DNA of 22,993 nucleotides, taken from positions 1 through 22,993 of the forward strand of contig DGSN01000076.1 in assembly GCA_002393575.1 (NCBI GenBank). The letters run 5' to 3'. This DNA comes from Prevotellaceae bacterium UBA4361. GTDB lineage: Bacteria; Bacteroidota; Bacteroidia; Bacteroidales; Bacteroidaceae. Below the pieces are notes generated by a model. That model made no database searches. It was not told where the DNA came from and saw only the letters and a program-made list of their open reading frames with translations. Made by a program: the position numbers and the translations under genes. Positions 16,019-22,940 of the stretch are shown here, piece after piece; the stretch's first letter is position 1, and the number at the start of each line of letters is the position of its first letter.

Positions 16019-16214
16019 GACGCTGAAAGCGTCACCGCTCAGTAACCGAGGTGTGCGAAGCACCCCCGGATAGCAATGTATCGGCTCAATCGACTCTGAA
16101 GGAGTCGCCCATCTGTACTTGCAGGGGCACTCTTTTAGAGTGCATTTGCCTGCATACACACCCTCCGCAGGTCGTTCCCACCTACGGTTACTGAGCGATG
16201 ACGCTTTCAGCGTC
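16019..16214. repeat. 196-bp palindromic repeat element, copy A
   Basis: The element is bounded by 30-nt inverted ends (16019-16048 and 16185-16214) that match at 29 of 30 positions. Inside is a chain of small hairpins: GACGCTGAAAGCGTC, GACTCTGAAGGAGTC, GCACTCTTTTAGAGTGC, and AGGT...ACCT. Copy B (22652-22848) is the same element in opposite orientation. No transposase is encoded; short ORFs through it are by-products of the repeat. It fits a non-autonomous, MITE-like or REP-like element. It separates the DUF262-HNH gene from the phosphoribosyltransferase gene. Confidence 0.85.
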
Positions 16215-16282
16215 AACCTCCTGTCAATAATTTTTTTGACGATTTTCACGTGTTTATTGTCCCACAATCCGAAGAAAATCAT

Positions 16283-16290
16283 TACATTTG
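16283..16290 (+). promoter_or_regulatory. TAnnTTTG box upstream of the phosphoribosyltransferase gene
   Basis: TACATTTG matches the Bacteroidota -7 consensus, 18 nt before ATG 16309. A TTG at 16257-16259 is 23 nt upstream, a little far for the -33 element. Confidence 0.45.
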
Positions 16291-16308
16291 CAAAAAAATG
16301 AATGAGTT

Positions 16309-17109
16309 ATGGGCATTACGTTTGACAGCGAGGAAAAAATGTTTAGATTCGACTTTAAACATGATGGGGCTGAAGACATCATCTACTTGACTGGCAACGG
16401 CTATCAAGTGGAAGCATTTGGAAAGTGTTTCCACTATGGTTATGAGTTTACAGAACAAGTGGATGGAGCCGTGCGTAGCGCATTTATCAAGTACCTCAAA
16501 TTCTCCGAGTCATTGCAAAACAATCCCGACTTAACCCAATTCATCAAGAAAGCTATAGACGAACTTGACAAACAAATCAACCTCTACAACTACGACCTTG
16601 TAGTCATGCCTGAGTCATCCAGCAAAGTCAATCAGTACATGTTGCGGTATATCTATCGTTTTGCCCAGCCTTCTCTTCACAAAATGGAACTCGTCAAAGC
16701 TTTGCCTTCCAGCATTTCTTTCGACATGGACGCATACGAGAAACAGTACCTTGACGATGTGCTTGAGAATGGTCGTCCGCGTTATACCCAAGCACAAAAG
16801 GAGGAGGTGAAAGCCTCCATCAATAAAATGATTGACCTCATCCACCAGAAGGACTATTTCACCATTGCCAAAGATGTGAAGAAAAGCCGCTTCCGTCCCT
16901 ACATGATGCATTTCCTCAAGTTTGCCACCCCAGCAGACGAGGAATTATGCGCTTCCATTCGGCAACAAAACATCCTTATCATTGATGATGTCACCACCAG
17001 CGGTTCCACACTCAATGAGATTCTACGCACGCTCCGCATTCTGAACGAGGACAACGAAATCACGGTTTTCAGCCTCATCGGACGCAAAGACCTCATGGCT
17101 GAAGCGTAA
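16309..17109 (+). CDS. Phosphoribosyltransferase-fold protein
   Basis: The 266-residue protein carries the type I phosphoribosyltransferase PRPP-binding signature as ILIIDDVTTSGST (222-234): hydrophobic strand, two acidic residues, then the T-x-G-x-T phosphate loop. YDLVVMPESSSKVNQYM (about 95-111) is the likely preceding strand and pyrophosphate loop. A Lys/Glu-rich helical insertion (about 140-195) separates the two, longer than in purine salvage enzymes. The first 75 residues form an extra N-terminal region I cannot assign. It is not recognisable as a specific salvage enzyme (hpt, apt, upp, pyrE) or as ComF, which has zinc cysteines. Some proteins of this fold are regulators or components of nucleotide-based defence. 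It follows the methylase/nuclease pair but has its own -7 box. ATG 16309 gives a frame with no competing start. Confidence 0.7.
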   Translation: MGITFDSEEKMFRFDFKHDGAEDIIYLTGNGYQVEAFGKCFHYGYEFTEQVDGAVRSAFIKYLKFSESLQNNPDLTQFIKKAIDELDKQINLYNYDLVVMPESSSKVNQYMLRYIYRFAQPSLHKMELVKALPSSISFDMDAYEKQYLDDVLENGRPRYTQAQKEEVKASINKMIDLIHQKDYFTIAKDVKKSRFRPYMMHFLKFATPADEELCASIRQQNILIIDDVTTSGSTLNEILRTLRILNEDNEITVFSLIGRKDLMAEA

Positions 17110-17233
17110 ATTTTGAAAGTTCTTCAACCTTAACCTTCCATACAGATGGTGGTTATCGTTATTGCTTTAATTATCATTTTTAATTTAGGAACAATGAAAT
17201 AATAACTTGGTATAAATGACACGAGTTGTCTTA

Positions 17234-17380
17234 GGAAAGAAATTAGAAGATTACCGTCCTTGGACGCTTGGGGCAACGCTCCCAAGAATTATCATAATTA
17301 CTCCAAAAAATTAGAGTTGTTTAAAACAAAATAACATTTTATTTCTGATTAAATTATTCTAATTATTCTAATTTCTTTCC
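17234..17380. repeat. 147-bp AT-rich segment bounded by 15-bp inverted repeats; contains a 30-nt repeat
   Basis: GGAAAGAAATTAGAA (17234-17248) is exactly inverted as TTCTAATTTCTTTCC (17366-17380). The 30 nt at 17351-17380 recur without mismatch at 22911-22940. The interior holds CTTGGGGCAACGCTCCCAAG, a hairpin, near 17267-17286. This segment fills most of the 329-nt gap between the phosphoribosyltransferase gene and the next gene; no coding sequence is seen there, and the rest is AT-rich with no clear TAnnTTTG promoter. Confidence 0.6.
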
Positions 17381-17438
17381 TTAATATAATCGTACCAATT
17401 TTTTTAAAACAATTACTTAACAGATAACTGTAAAAAAC

Positions 17439-18890
17439 ATGGCTAAGAAGAAATCGAAAAAGAACAGTCAAGCACAGCAACCCATGTCTTCTGAGAGATT
17501 CCTGAAGGAAAAGGCAAGAGGACTGGAAATTGGCAAATGCTATGTTTCAGATGATATTAAGAACTACGGCGAAGGACACGTGGTGGTCACACGTCAGCAT
17601 ATAGGTGGAAAAATCAGTGCTGCATTCTTCCTTGTAGATGCTTATTGCGTAGGTGTGAAAGATTCATTCTATCGGCTACGCATGGACGAGTATGAATTTG
17701 AACTAATCTTCGACAAATTGCGTGGAACTGAACTCCATGAATGCAGCTACGAAGAAGCACACAACTGGATTTGGGGTGCCGTCGCCTTTGCAGAAGAAGC
17801 TGGCATCAAACCCGACAAGTCTTTCAACCTCACGCAATACATGTTGGAAGAGGACACGGACGAAGTGCCGCTGATAGAATACGAATTTGGCCGCAACGGG
17901 AAGCATTTCCTGGTTGCCCAAAGCCAATTCGAAGCCAGCCGCTATCTGCCTGCCATGAAAGCGCACTTGGGCGACAACTTCGATGTGACCATCAAGGAAT
18001 GGGGACACTTAGACGATGACGACGATTTCGAGGAAGAAGACGATGATGACGATGACAGACCGCACAAACGTCAAGAAACTCAATACAGCTATCAGCACCC
18101 TTCATATCCTCAGAGCCTCCAAGTGGAGAACAAATGGGTTGCGACCGAACTTTGCAACCCTAAGAATGCCACCTATCTCGACGACCAACTGACGGACCGC
18201 ATCTTGGCATTACCACACGACAGCTTGCGACGCGACCTGGAAAACCTCATCTTGTATTACACAGGGCAATCATGCAACGAACTGCCAGACGAAGACAGCA
18301 AGAATTTCAACGGAGTGATAGGAATCAGCACCATGTTGCTGGCAGAAGTGGGCAACGAGGACAGCAGCCTCGATGCAGTGCTGGAAGTGTTGCGACAGTC
18401 GCCTGATTTCTACGATTACCACATCGCCGACTCGGGAGAGGAAATCTTCGTACCGACGCTCTACAAACTGGGGCAGCACAAGCTGGACAAGCTCATGGAT
18501 TTCATGAAAGAAGAAGGGCTTTACTCCTTCAGCAAAGTGCATGTATTCTCAGCTCTGAACCAGATTGCCATTCGCCAACCCGAACGAAGAAGCGAGGTGG
18601 TGGAATGGTATCGCCACATCATCCAATTCGCTCTTGAAACCGAACATCGCATTCAAATCCTCGACAACGTACTCTTGGCGATGATGATTGGTGGTCTGGT
18701 TGACTTCCAAGCCCAGGAATTGCAAGAAGATGTGTACACTCTCTACAAGGCAGGATATGTTGACAAGTCGTATTGCGGAGGGTACGAAATTTGGAAGAAG
18801 GACCTTCGGCATCCTGAAGAGTCTCTTTACGACCACTGCATACTGGACATCCACGAACGCTTCCATCAGCTAAAACAGCAATATTCTTAG
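17439..18890 (+). CDS. Protein of unknown function with an acidic linker and helical C-terminal half
   Basis: A 483-residue soluble protein without a signal peptide. It opens with a lysine-rich tail (MAKKKSKKNSQ), then a compact domain (about 20-190) holding HVVVTRQHIGGKISAAFF and LVDAYCVGVKDSFYRL, a pattern I believe recurs in Bacteroidota hypothetical proteins but cannot name. An acidic run (about 192-206, mostly Asp/Glu) links to a helical second half (about 225-483) resembling HEAT/TPR-like repeats or DUF1186 proteins: ALPHDSLRRDLENLILYYTG and RRSEVVEWYRHIIQFALETE. No catalytic motif is seen. It begins 58 nt after the AT-rich inverted-repeat segment and is followed by a repeat-rich gap before xseA. 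Codon use is like sprA, so it appears to be a resident gene. Function unknown. Confidence 0.75.
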   Translation: MAKKKSKKNSQAQQPMSSERFLKEKARGLEIGKCYVSDDIKNYGEGHVVVTRQHIGGKISAAFFLVDAYCVGVKDSFYRLRMDEYEFELIFDKLRGTELHECSYEEAHNWIWGAVAFAEEAGIKPDKSFNLTQYMLEEDTDEVPLIEYEFGRNGKHFLVAQSQFEASRYLPAMKAHLGDNFDVTIKEWGHLDDDDDFEEEDDDDDDRPHKRQETQYSYQHPSYPQSLQVENKWVATELCNPKNATYLDDQLTDRILALPHDSLRRDLENLILYYTGQSCNELPDEDSKNFNGVIGISTMLLAEVGNEDSSLDAVLEVLRQSPDFYDYHIADSGEEIFVPTLYKLGQHKLDKLMDFMKEEGLYSFSKVHVFSALNQIAIRQPERRSEVVEWYRHIIQFALETEHRIQILDNVLLAMMIGGLVDFQAQELQEDVYTLYKAGYVDKSYCGGYEIWKKDLRHPEESLYDHCILDIHERFHQLKQQYS

Positions 18891-18913
18891 TAACGGAGAG
18901 TGGAAAGTGAAAA

Positions 18914-18953
18914 AGCCTCACCCCCAGCCCCTCTCCAAAGGGCGAGGGGAGTG
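18914..18953. repeat. G/C-rich dispersed repeat, intergenic copy
   Basis: This matches sprA positions 3706-3745 at 39 of 40 bases. It forms a CCCCTC/GAGGGG hairpin 24 nt after the stop of the upstream gene, and might act as its terminator. It is preceded by heptamer-like GAGAGTGGAAAGTGAAAA. Confidence 0.85.
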
Positions 18954-18963
18954 AAAACTAATA

Positions 18964-18994
18964 AACTCACAAACTTAAAATCTTAAAAACTCAA
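18964..18994. repeat. 31-nt A-rich dispersed repeat, first copy
   Basis: AACTCACAAACTTAAAA followed by TCTTAAAAACTCAA recurs with one mismatch at 20603-20633, just before xseB. Both copies sit immediately downstream of heptamer or G/C-rich repeats, so the modules travel together. Confidence 0.7.
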
Positions 18995-19026
18995 TTAATA
19001 TCCGCTATTGGGGACTGGCATACGCA

Positions 19027-19102
19027 ACGAGCCTTCGTTTGCGGTCGGACGAACGTTCGTTGCAATTACAACGAGCGTTCGAAGAAACGAAAACGAACGC
19101 TC
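19027..19102. repeat. Dispersed ACGAACGCTC repeat with hairpin upstream of xseA
   Basis: The block opens with the same 14-mer as 359-372, contains the perfect palindrome ACGAACGTTCGT (19049-19060), and ends with a 9-bp hairpin, GAGCGTTCG (19073-19081) with CGAACGCTC (19094-19102). It ends 42 nt before the xseA start and may affect xseA transcription or translation. Confidence 0.6.
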
Positions 19103-19144
19103 AACGTTTCTTTTAAGTCTTAATCTTATTTTATATCTTTTCTT

Positions 19145-20443
19145 TTGGAATCTCTTACCCTCTACGAACTCAACCACTTCGTTCGTCAAGTGCTCGAAGT
19201 CAATCTCAACGAAAGCTATTGGTTACGAGCCGAACTGAGCGAGGTGAAGGAAAACCGAGGTCACTGCTACGTGGAATTCGTGCAAAAGGCAGAGCGGAAC
19301 AACAGCATCATTGCCAAGGCACGAGGACAGATTTGGGCGAACAAATGGGCTTTCATTCGTCCCTACTTCGAGAACACCACAGGGCAGCGACTTTCGGCTG
19401 GAATGGAAGTGCTGGTGGAAGTGGAAATCAACTTCCACGAAGCCTACGGCTACTCGCTCAACATCATCGACATCGACCCACGATTCACTTTGGGCGACAT
19501 GGCAAAGCGCCGACAGGAAATCATCAAGCAACTGCAAGATGAGGGAGTCTTCACGATGAACAAGGAAATCGAGCTGCCTCCCCTGCTGCAACGCATTGCC
19601 GTGATTTCGGCTGCTACGGCTGCTGGCTACCAGGACTTCAGCAATCAGTTGCAGAACAATCCTCACGGACTGGCATTCCGCACCAAGCTGTTCCCCGCTG
19701 TGATGCAGGGAGCACAGGTGGAGCAGAGCGTCATCCAAGCCCTCAACGTCATCGCTAATGAAATGGAGCAATGGGATGCCGTGGTCATCATCCGTGGTGG
19801 CGGTGCTGCAACCGACCTCACGGGCTTCGACACACTCCTGCTGGCTGAAAACGTGGCACAGTTTCCTCTGCCTGTCATCACGGGCATTGGGCACGAAAAG
19901 GACGATACGGTCATCGACCTCGTGTCGCACACCCGAGTGAAAACACCGACTGCAGCAGCGGAATTCATCATCCAGCACCAAGTGGCACAGCTCCGCCACG
20001 TGGAGGACATGGCAAACAGCATTGCCCAGTTTGCCACTCTGACACTGCGCAACGAGCAACTACGACTCTCACGCATTGCATCGCGCGTTCCTTCCCTCTT
20101 CAGCGTGAGGAAAGCGAAGGAGGAAGCCAAACTGGAACGCTTGCTCATGGATGCACTCACTGCCATCCATGCACAGACTGCCCAACAGCAATCGCGCCTC
20201 CAGCTCCTTGACCAGCACCTGCATCTCGCCTCCGAGAAACTGCTCACCGCCCTGCGCCATCGTATTGCACTGGCAGAAACTCACATCGCTGCTGCCAATC
20301 CCGACCGCGTTCTGAAACTCGGCTTCAGCATCACTCGCATCGACGGCAAGGCTGTAACCAGTGCCCAGCAAGTGGAGCCAGGCAGTCAGTTGACAACGAC
20401 ACTGGCAGATGGAGAAATACATTCGGTGGTAAGTGGAGAGTGA
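19145..20443 (+). CDS. xseA: Exodeoxyribonuclease VII large subunit
   Basis: XseA is the catalytic subunit of exonuclease VII, which degrades single-stranded DNA to oligonucleotides from both ends, with XseB. The 432-residue protein has the N-terminal OB-fold (YELNHFVRQVLEVNLNESYW, RAELSEVKENRGHCYVEF) and the catalytic domain with IAVISAATAAGYQDF, VVIIRGGGAATDL, and PVITGIGHEKDDTVIDLVSH followed by TRVKTPTAAAEF. A coiled-coil region (about 280-390) for XseB binding follows. The start is TTG; the next Met (86) would delete the OB fold. The final codons (AGT GGA GAG TGA) coincide with the first heptamer of a repeat array, so the repeat supplies the stop. xseB lies 194 nt downstream, an unusually long gap for this pair, filled by repeats. 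Confidence 0.96.
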   Translation: MESLTLYELNHFVRQVLEVNLNESYWLRAELSEVKENRGHCYVEFVQKAERNNSIIAKARGQIWANKWAFIRPYFENTTGQRLSAGMEVLVEVEINFHEAYGYSLNIIDIDPRFTLGDMAKRRQEIIKQLQDEGVFTMNKEIELPPLLQRIAVISAATAAGYQDFSNQLQNNPHGLAFRTKLFPAVMQGAQVEQSVIQALNVIANEMEQWDAVVIIRGGGAATDLTGFDTLLLAENVAQFPLPVITGIGHEKDDTVIDLVSHTRVKTPTAAAEFIIQHQVAQLRHVEDMANSIAQFATLTLRNEQLRLSRIASRVPSLFSVRKAKEEAKLERLLMDALTAIHAQTAQQQSRLQLLDQHLHLASEKLLTALRHRIALAETHIAAANPDRVLKLGFSITRIDGKAVTSAQQVEPGSQLTTTLADGEIHSVVSGE

Positions 20444-20579
20444 AGCGTGGAGAGTGAAGCGTGAAGCGTGGAGAGTGGAGAATGAAGCGTGAAGAGTGAA
20501 GAGTGAAACGTGAAGAGTGGAGAGTGTAGAGTGAAGAGTGAAGCGTGGAGAGTGAAGCGTGAAGAGTAAAAAGTGAAAA
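20433..20579. repeat. Array of 21 purine-rich heptamers (GTGAAGA/GTGGAGA/GTGAAGC)
   Basis: Twenty-one consecutive 7-nt units run without interruption, mainly GTGGAGA, GTGAAGC and GTGAAGA, with single-base variants. One strand is almost only purines apart from one T per unit. The array begins inside the last codons of xseA and fills most of the xseA-xseB gap. Units differ enough to have aged, but the 7-nt period is strict, as expected from replication slippage. Confidence 0.9.
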
Positions 20580-20602
20580 ATGCCATCCGGCTAAAACTTA
20601 AA

Positions 20603-20633
20603 AACTCACAAACTTAAAAACTTAAAAACTCAA
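20603..20633. repeat. 31-nt A-rich dispersed repeat, second copy
   Basis: Matches 18964-18994 at 30 of 31 positions and ends 4 nt before the xseB ATG. The A-rich sequence directly before the start may help initiation, since Bacteroidota rely little on Shine-Dalgarno pairing. Confidence 0.7.
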
Positions 20634-20637
20634 CTTA

Positions 20638-20832
20638 ATGATGGATAAGAAACTCAACTATACACAAGCGATGCAACGCTTGGAGAAAATCGTGGCAAAA
20701 ATAGAAAATGGAGAAATGGACATCGACTCCCTGACCGACAACCTGAAGGAGGCAAAGGAACTCGTGAACTTCTGCAAGGAAAAATTGACAAAGGTGAAGA
20801 GCGAAGTGAAAACGATTCTCGACGAAGAATAA
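20638..20832 (+). CDS. xseB: Exodeoxyribonuclease VII small subunit
   Basis: A 64-residue helical protein that binds the XseA coiled coil and is required for exonuclease VII assembly. LNYTQAMQRLEKIVAKIENG followed by EMDIDSLTDNLKEAKELVNF is the diagnostic XseB pattern, and CKEKLTKVKSEV is the second helix. Length is normal (60-80 residues). Two ATGs are adjacent (20638 and 20641); either could be used. Located downstream of xseA in the same direction as in most bacteria, which confirms both calls. Confidence 0.95.
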   Translation: MMDKKLNYTQAMQRLEKIVAKIENGEMDIDSLTDNLKEAKELVNFCKEKLTKVKSEVKTILDEE

Positions 20833-20981
20833 GAAGCGTGAAGCGATGTGTTTGCGAACACAAACTGCTATCTCCACTTTGCAAAAATGGGATTGTTTTC
20901 TAAAAAAAGATAAACTCTGGATGAAAACACTCTCATTTTCCGTAGCGAATTGTGAAGAAAAACTAAATCGCACAAGGTTTC

Positions 20982-21013
20982 TTTGGATAGTTGGATTTTT
21001 TTCCGTATTTTTG
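20982..21013 (+). promoter_or_regulatory. Consensus Bacteroidota promoter of ndk
   Basis: TTTG (20982-20985), 20-nt spacer, TATTTTTG (21006-21013): an exact match to the consensus. Transcription should begin near 21019, giving a leader of about 25 nt before ATG 21045. Confidence 0.8.
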
Positions 21014-21044
21014 CAACGAATATAATCATAACGGCACTATTTCA

Positions 21045-21506
21045 ATGGAGAAAACACTCGTTATTCTTAAACCTTGCGCTGTACAACGTGCAATTGTAGG
21101 ACAGGTGACTGCCCGCTTTGAGCGCAAGGGACTGAGACTTGCAGGAATGAAAATGATGCAACTCACAGACGAACTGCTTGACGAACATTACGCTCACTTG
21201 GCTTCCAAGCCATTCTTCCAGCGCATCAAGAACTCTATGATGGCAGCTCCCGTTATTTGTTGCTGCTACGAAGGTGTTGACGCTGTGGAAACAGTTCGTG
21301 CCATGACAGGCTCTACCAACGCCCGAAAAGCTGCACCAGGCACCATCCGCGGCGACTTCGGTATGAGTTTCCAAGAGAACATCATCCACACTTCCGACTC
21401 TCCAGAGAATGCAGTCATTGAGTTGAACCGCTTCTTCAAGCCAGAGGAAATCTTCGACTACAACCAGGCTCCATTCCAATTCCTCTATGCCAACGATGAA
21501 TACTAA
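21045..21506 (+). CDS. ndk: Nucleoside diphosphate kinase
   Basis: Ndk transfers the gamma phosphate between nucleoside triphosphates and diphosphates, balancing cytoplasmic NTP and dNTP pools. The 153-residue protein starts MEKTLVILKPCAVQRAIVGQ, the usual beginning (TLVILKP-A/D). The catalytic histidine is H115 in ENIIHTSDSPENA, and the nucleotide-binding stretch MTGSTNARKAAPGTIRGDFG is intact. Length is standard for Bacteroidota (about 153). An upstream in-frame ATG at 20991 is rejected because it overlaps the promoter and extends beyond the conserved start. It has its own promoter and is probably monocistronic; no strong terminator is seen before the next gene 73 nt away. Confidence 0.97.
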   Translation: MEKTLVILKPCAVQRAIVGQVTARFERKGLRLAGMKMMQLTDELLDEHYAHLASKPFFQRIKNSMMAAPVICCCYEGVDAVETVRAMTGSTNARKAAPGTIRGDFGMSFQENIIHTSDSPENAVIELNRFFKPEEIFDYNQAPFQFLYANDEY

Positions 21507-21579
21507 AAACTGCTGATATTCATCCACTTGATTGATTCTATCATCAAATAATATTTAATCATTTAAAAAACCACCTATT

Positions 21580-22518
21580 TTGAAACTAACAACAATCAAA
21601 CGGACACTCGGAATTGCCTTGCTTTCCTTCGTAGCCACTGGCTCTTTTGCCCAGGACCTGATAGCAAGACAGGCACCAGCCGACCGCCGAATGAAAGATG
21701 TTCACAGCGTGAAAATTGGTAGTACGCTTTCAACCGTAAACCTTGCAAACCCCGCAGCCGATATTTATGCCGACTGGGACAACGGCGGAGTTTGGAATGT
21801 TTCAGGTTATGCTCCTGCCAACATGCGCATCGACCTTCGTGGTTTCGCTATGCCAACAACAAGTCGTAAAATCACTTCTAACTTCGGTCCACGATGGGGA
21901 CGCCAACATGCGGGTCTCGACATCAAGGTTTACATCGGCGACACCATCTGTGCTGCTTTCGACGGCAAGGTGCGCGTGGTGAAATACGATGGCAGAGGAT
22001 ACGGAAACTACGTAGTCATTCGCCATCCAAACGGACTCGAAACTCTCTATGGCCACATGAGCAAGCAGCTCGTGCGTGAAGACCAAATCGTGAAGGCAGG
22101 CGAACCAATCGGACTCGGTGGCAACACAGGACGCTCCACAGGTTCTCACCTCCACTTCGAAACACGCATCGCTGGTAAGGCAATCAATCCTGCTCTCCTG
22201 TTCGACTTCGAGCATCAGGATATTGTCAGCGACTTCTTCACTACTCGCCAGTCTTACGGCGACAACCCACGTGCCGTGTCAAGCACCACGCATCGCATGG
22301 AAGCTGAACAGCGCAAGGCTACGGCAGCCATTGCTCAGGCAAATGCAAATGCCAAGGCAGCAACAAACCCAGCCAAGCCAACTACTTACACTGTGAAGAA
22401 GGGCGACACGCTCTACAGCATCGCCACAAGCAACGGCATGAGTGTGGATGAGCTTCGCAAGAAGAACGGCCTCTCGCGCCGCGCTTCTATCCGCAAAGGC
22501 CAGCAACTCGTCATCTGA
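21580..22518 (+). CDS. Secreted M23 peptidase with C-terminal LysM domain
   Basis: Predicted periplasmic peptidoglycan endopeptidase (LytM/lysostaphin type) or divisome activator. The signal peptide is MKLTTIKRTLGIALLSFVAT ending GSFA, followed by QDL. The M23 domain (about 95-210) keeps all zinc and catalytic residues: H110 and D114 (RQHAGLD), H159 (LYGHM) and the H-x-H pair H190/H192 (GSHLHFE), so it should be active rather than a degenerate EnvC-like activator. An Ala/Asn-rich linker (240-268) leads to one LysM repeat (269-312: YTVKKGDTLYSIATSNGMSV), which binds glycan strands. In many M23 proteins LysM is N-terminal; here it is at the end. The start is TTG; no Met exists before residue 37. 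A strong terminator follows. Confidence 0.93.
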   Translation: MKLTTIKRTLGIALLSFVATGSFAQDLIARQAPADRRMKDVHSVKIGSTLSTVNLANPAADIYADWDNGGVWNVSGYAPANMRIDLRGFAMPTTSRKITSNFGPRWGRQHAGLDIKVYIGDTICAAFDGKVRVVKYDGRGYGNYVVIRHPNGLETLYGHMSKQLVREDQIVKAGEPIGLGGNTGRSTGSHLHFETRIAGKAINPALLFDFEHQDIVSDFFTTRQSYGDNPRAVSSTTHRMEAEQRKATAAIAQANANAKAATNPAKPTTYTVKKGDTLYSIATSNGMSVDELRKKNGLSRRASIRKGQQLVI

Positions 22519-22554
22519 TTTCTACCCAACTACTCATCATTTACTTTTATAGTC

Positions 22555-22591
22555 CGCTCACTTGCCCTCTTGTGCAAGTGAGCGTTTTTTT
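22555..22591 (+). terminator. Strong intrinsic terminator of the M23 peptidase gene
   Basis: CGCTCACTTGC (22555-22565) pairs perfectly with GCAAGTGAGCG (22574-22584) around an 8-nt loop, followed by seven T residues. Confidence 0.92.
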
Positions 22592-22651
22592 ATGTATCTA
22601 TATAAATAAGGAGTCATTCGTTCCCTGCATAGTGGAATTGCATAACCCTCT

Positions 22652-22848
22652 GACACTGAATGTGTCATCGCTCAGTAACCATAGGTCGGAACGACCTGCG
22701 GATGCCGCGTGTTTTGGCAAGACGCACTCTGGAAGAGTGCCCCAGCAGACACAGATGGGCGACTCCTTCAGAGTCGATTGAGCCGACACACTGCTATCCG
22801 GGGGTGCTTCGCACACCTCGGTTACTAAACGGTGACGCTTTCAGCGTC
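22652..22848. repeat. Palindromic repeat element, copy B (inverted relative to copy A)
   Basis: Its reverse complement aligns with 16019-16214 over the full length, with the same hairpin order. One end hairpin reads GACACTGAATGTGTC where copy A has the GACGC/GCGTC stem, so both arms changed together. AGGTCGTTCCGACCT pairs fully here, and the GCACTC/GAGTGC hairpin differs only in its loop. The 400-nt region 22592-22993 holds this element and a 30-nt AT-rich repeat; no gene is seen in it. Confidence 0.85.
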
Positions 22849-22910
22849 TTCAGCAACAAGTATATAAGGAATGGAATCGCTTAATTACATAACAGCATCA
22901 ATTTTTGGAG

Positions 22911-22940
22911 AAATTATTCTAATTATTCTAATTTCTTTCC
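22911..22940. repeat. 30-nt AT-rich repeat, second copy
   Basis: Identical to 17351-17380. It contains ATTATTCTA twice in tandem and ends in TTTCTTTCC. The 15-bp inverted partner seen at 17234 is not visible here; it may lie beyond the window edge. Confidence 0.65.

Noticed and set aside
16119..16301. Short ORFs running through the palindromic elements (also 22572-22884)
   Set aside because: Their peptides derive from the repeat hairpins and end at random beyond the element; such frames recur wherever the repeat is present.
19223..20059. 278-codon minus-strand frame across xseA
   Set aside because: It is antisense to a clear XseA catalytic domain and has no family resemblance.
20433..20579. 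Possible CRISPR-like array
   Set aside because: The units are 7 nt and contiguous, with no unique spacers and no cas genes; it is a microsatellite-like array.
16019..22848. Composite transposon bounded by the two palindromic elements
   Set aside because: The intervening genes include xseA, xseB and ndk, which are core genes, and no transposase is present; two independent insertions are simpler.
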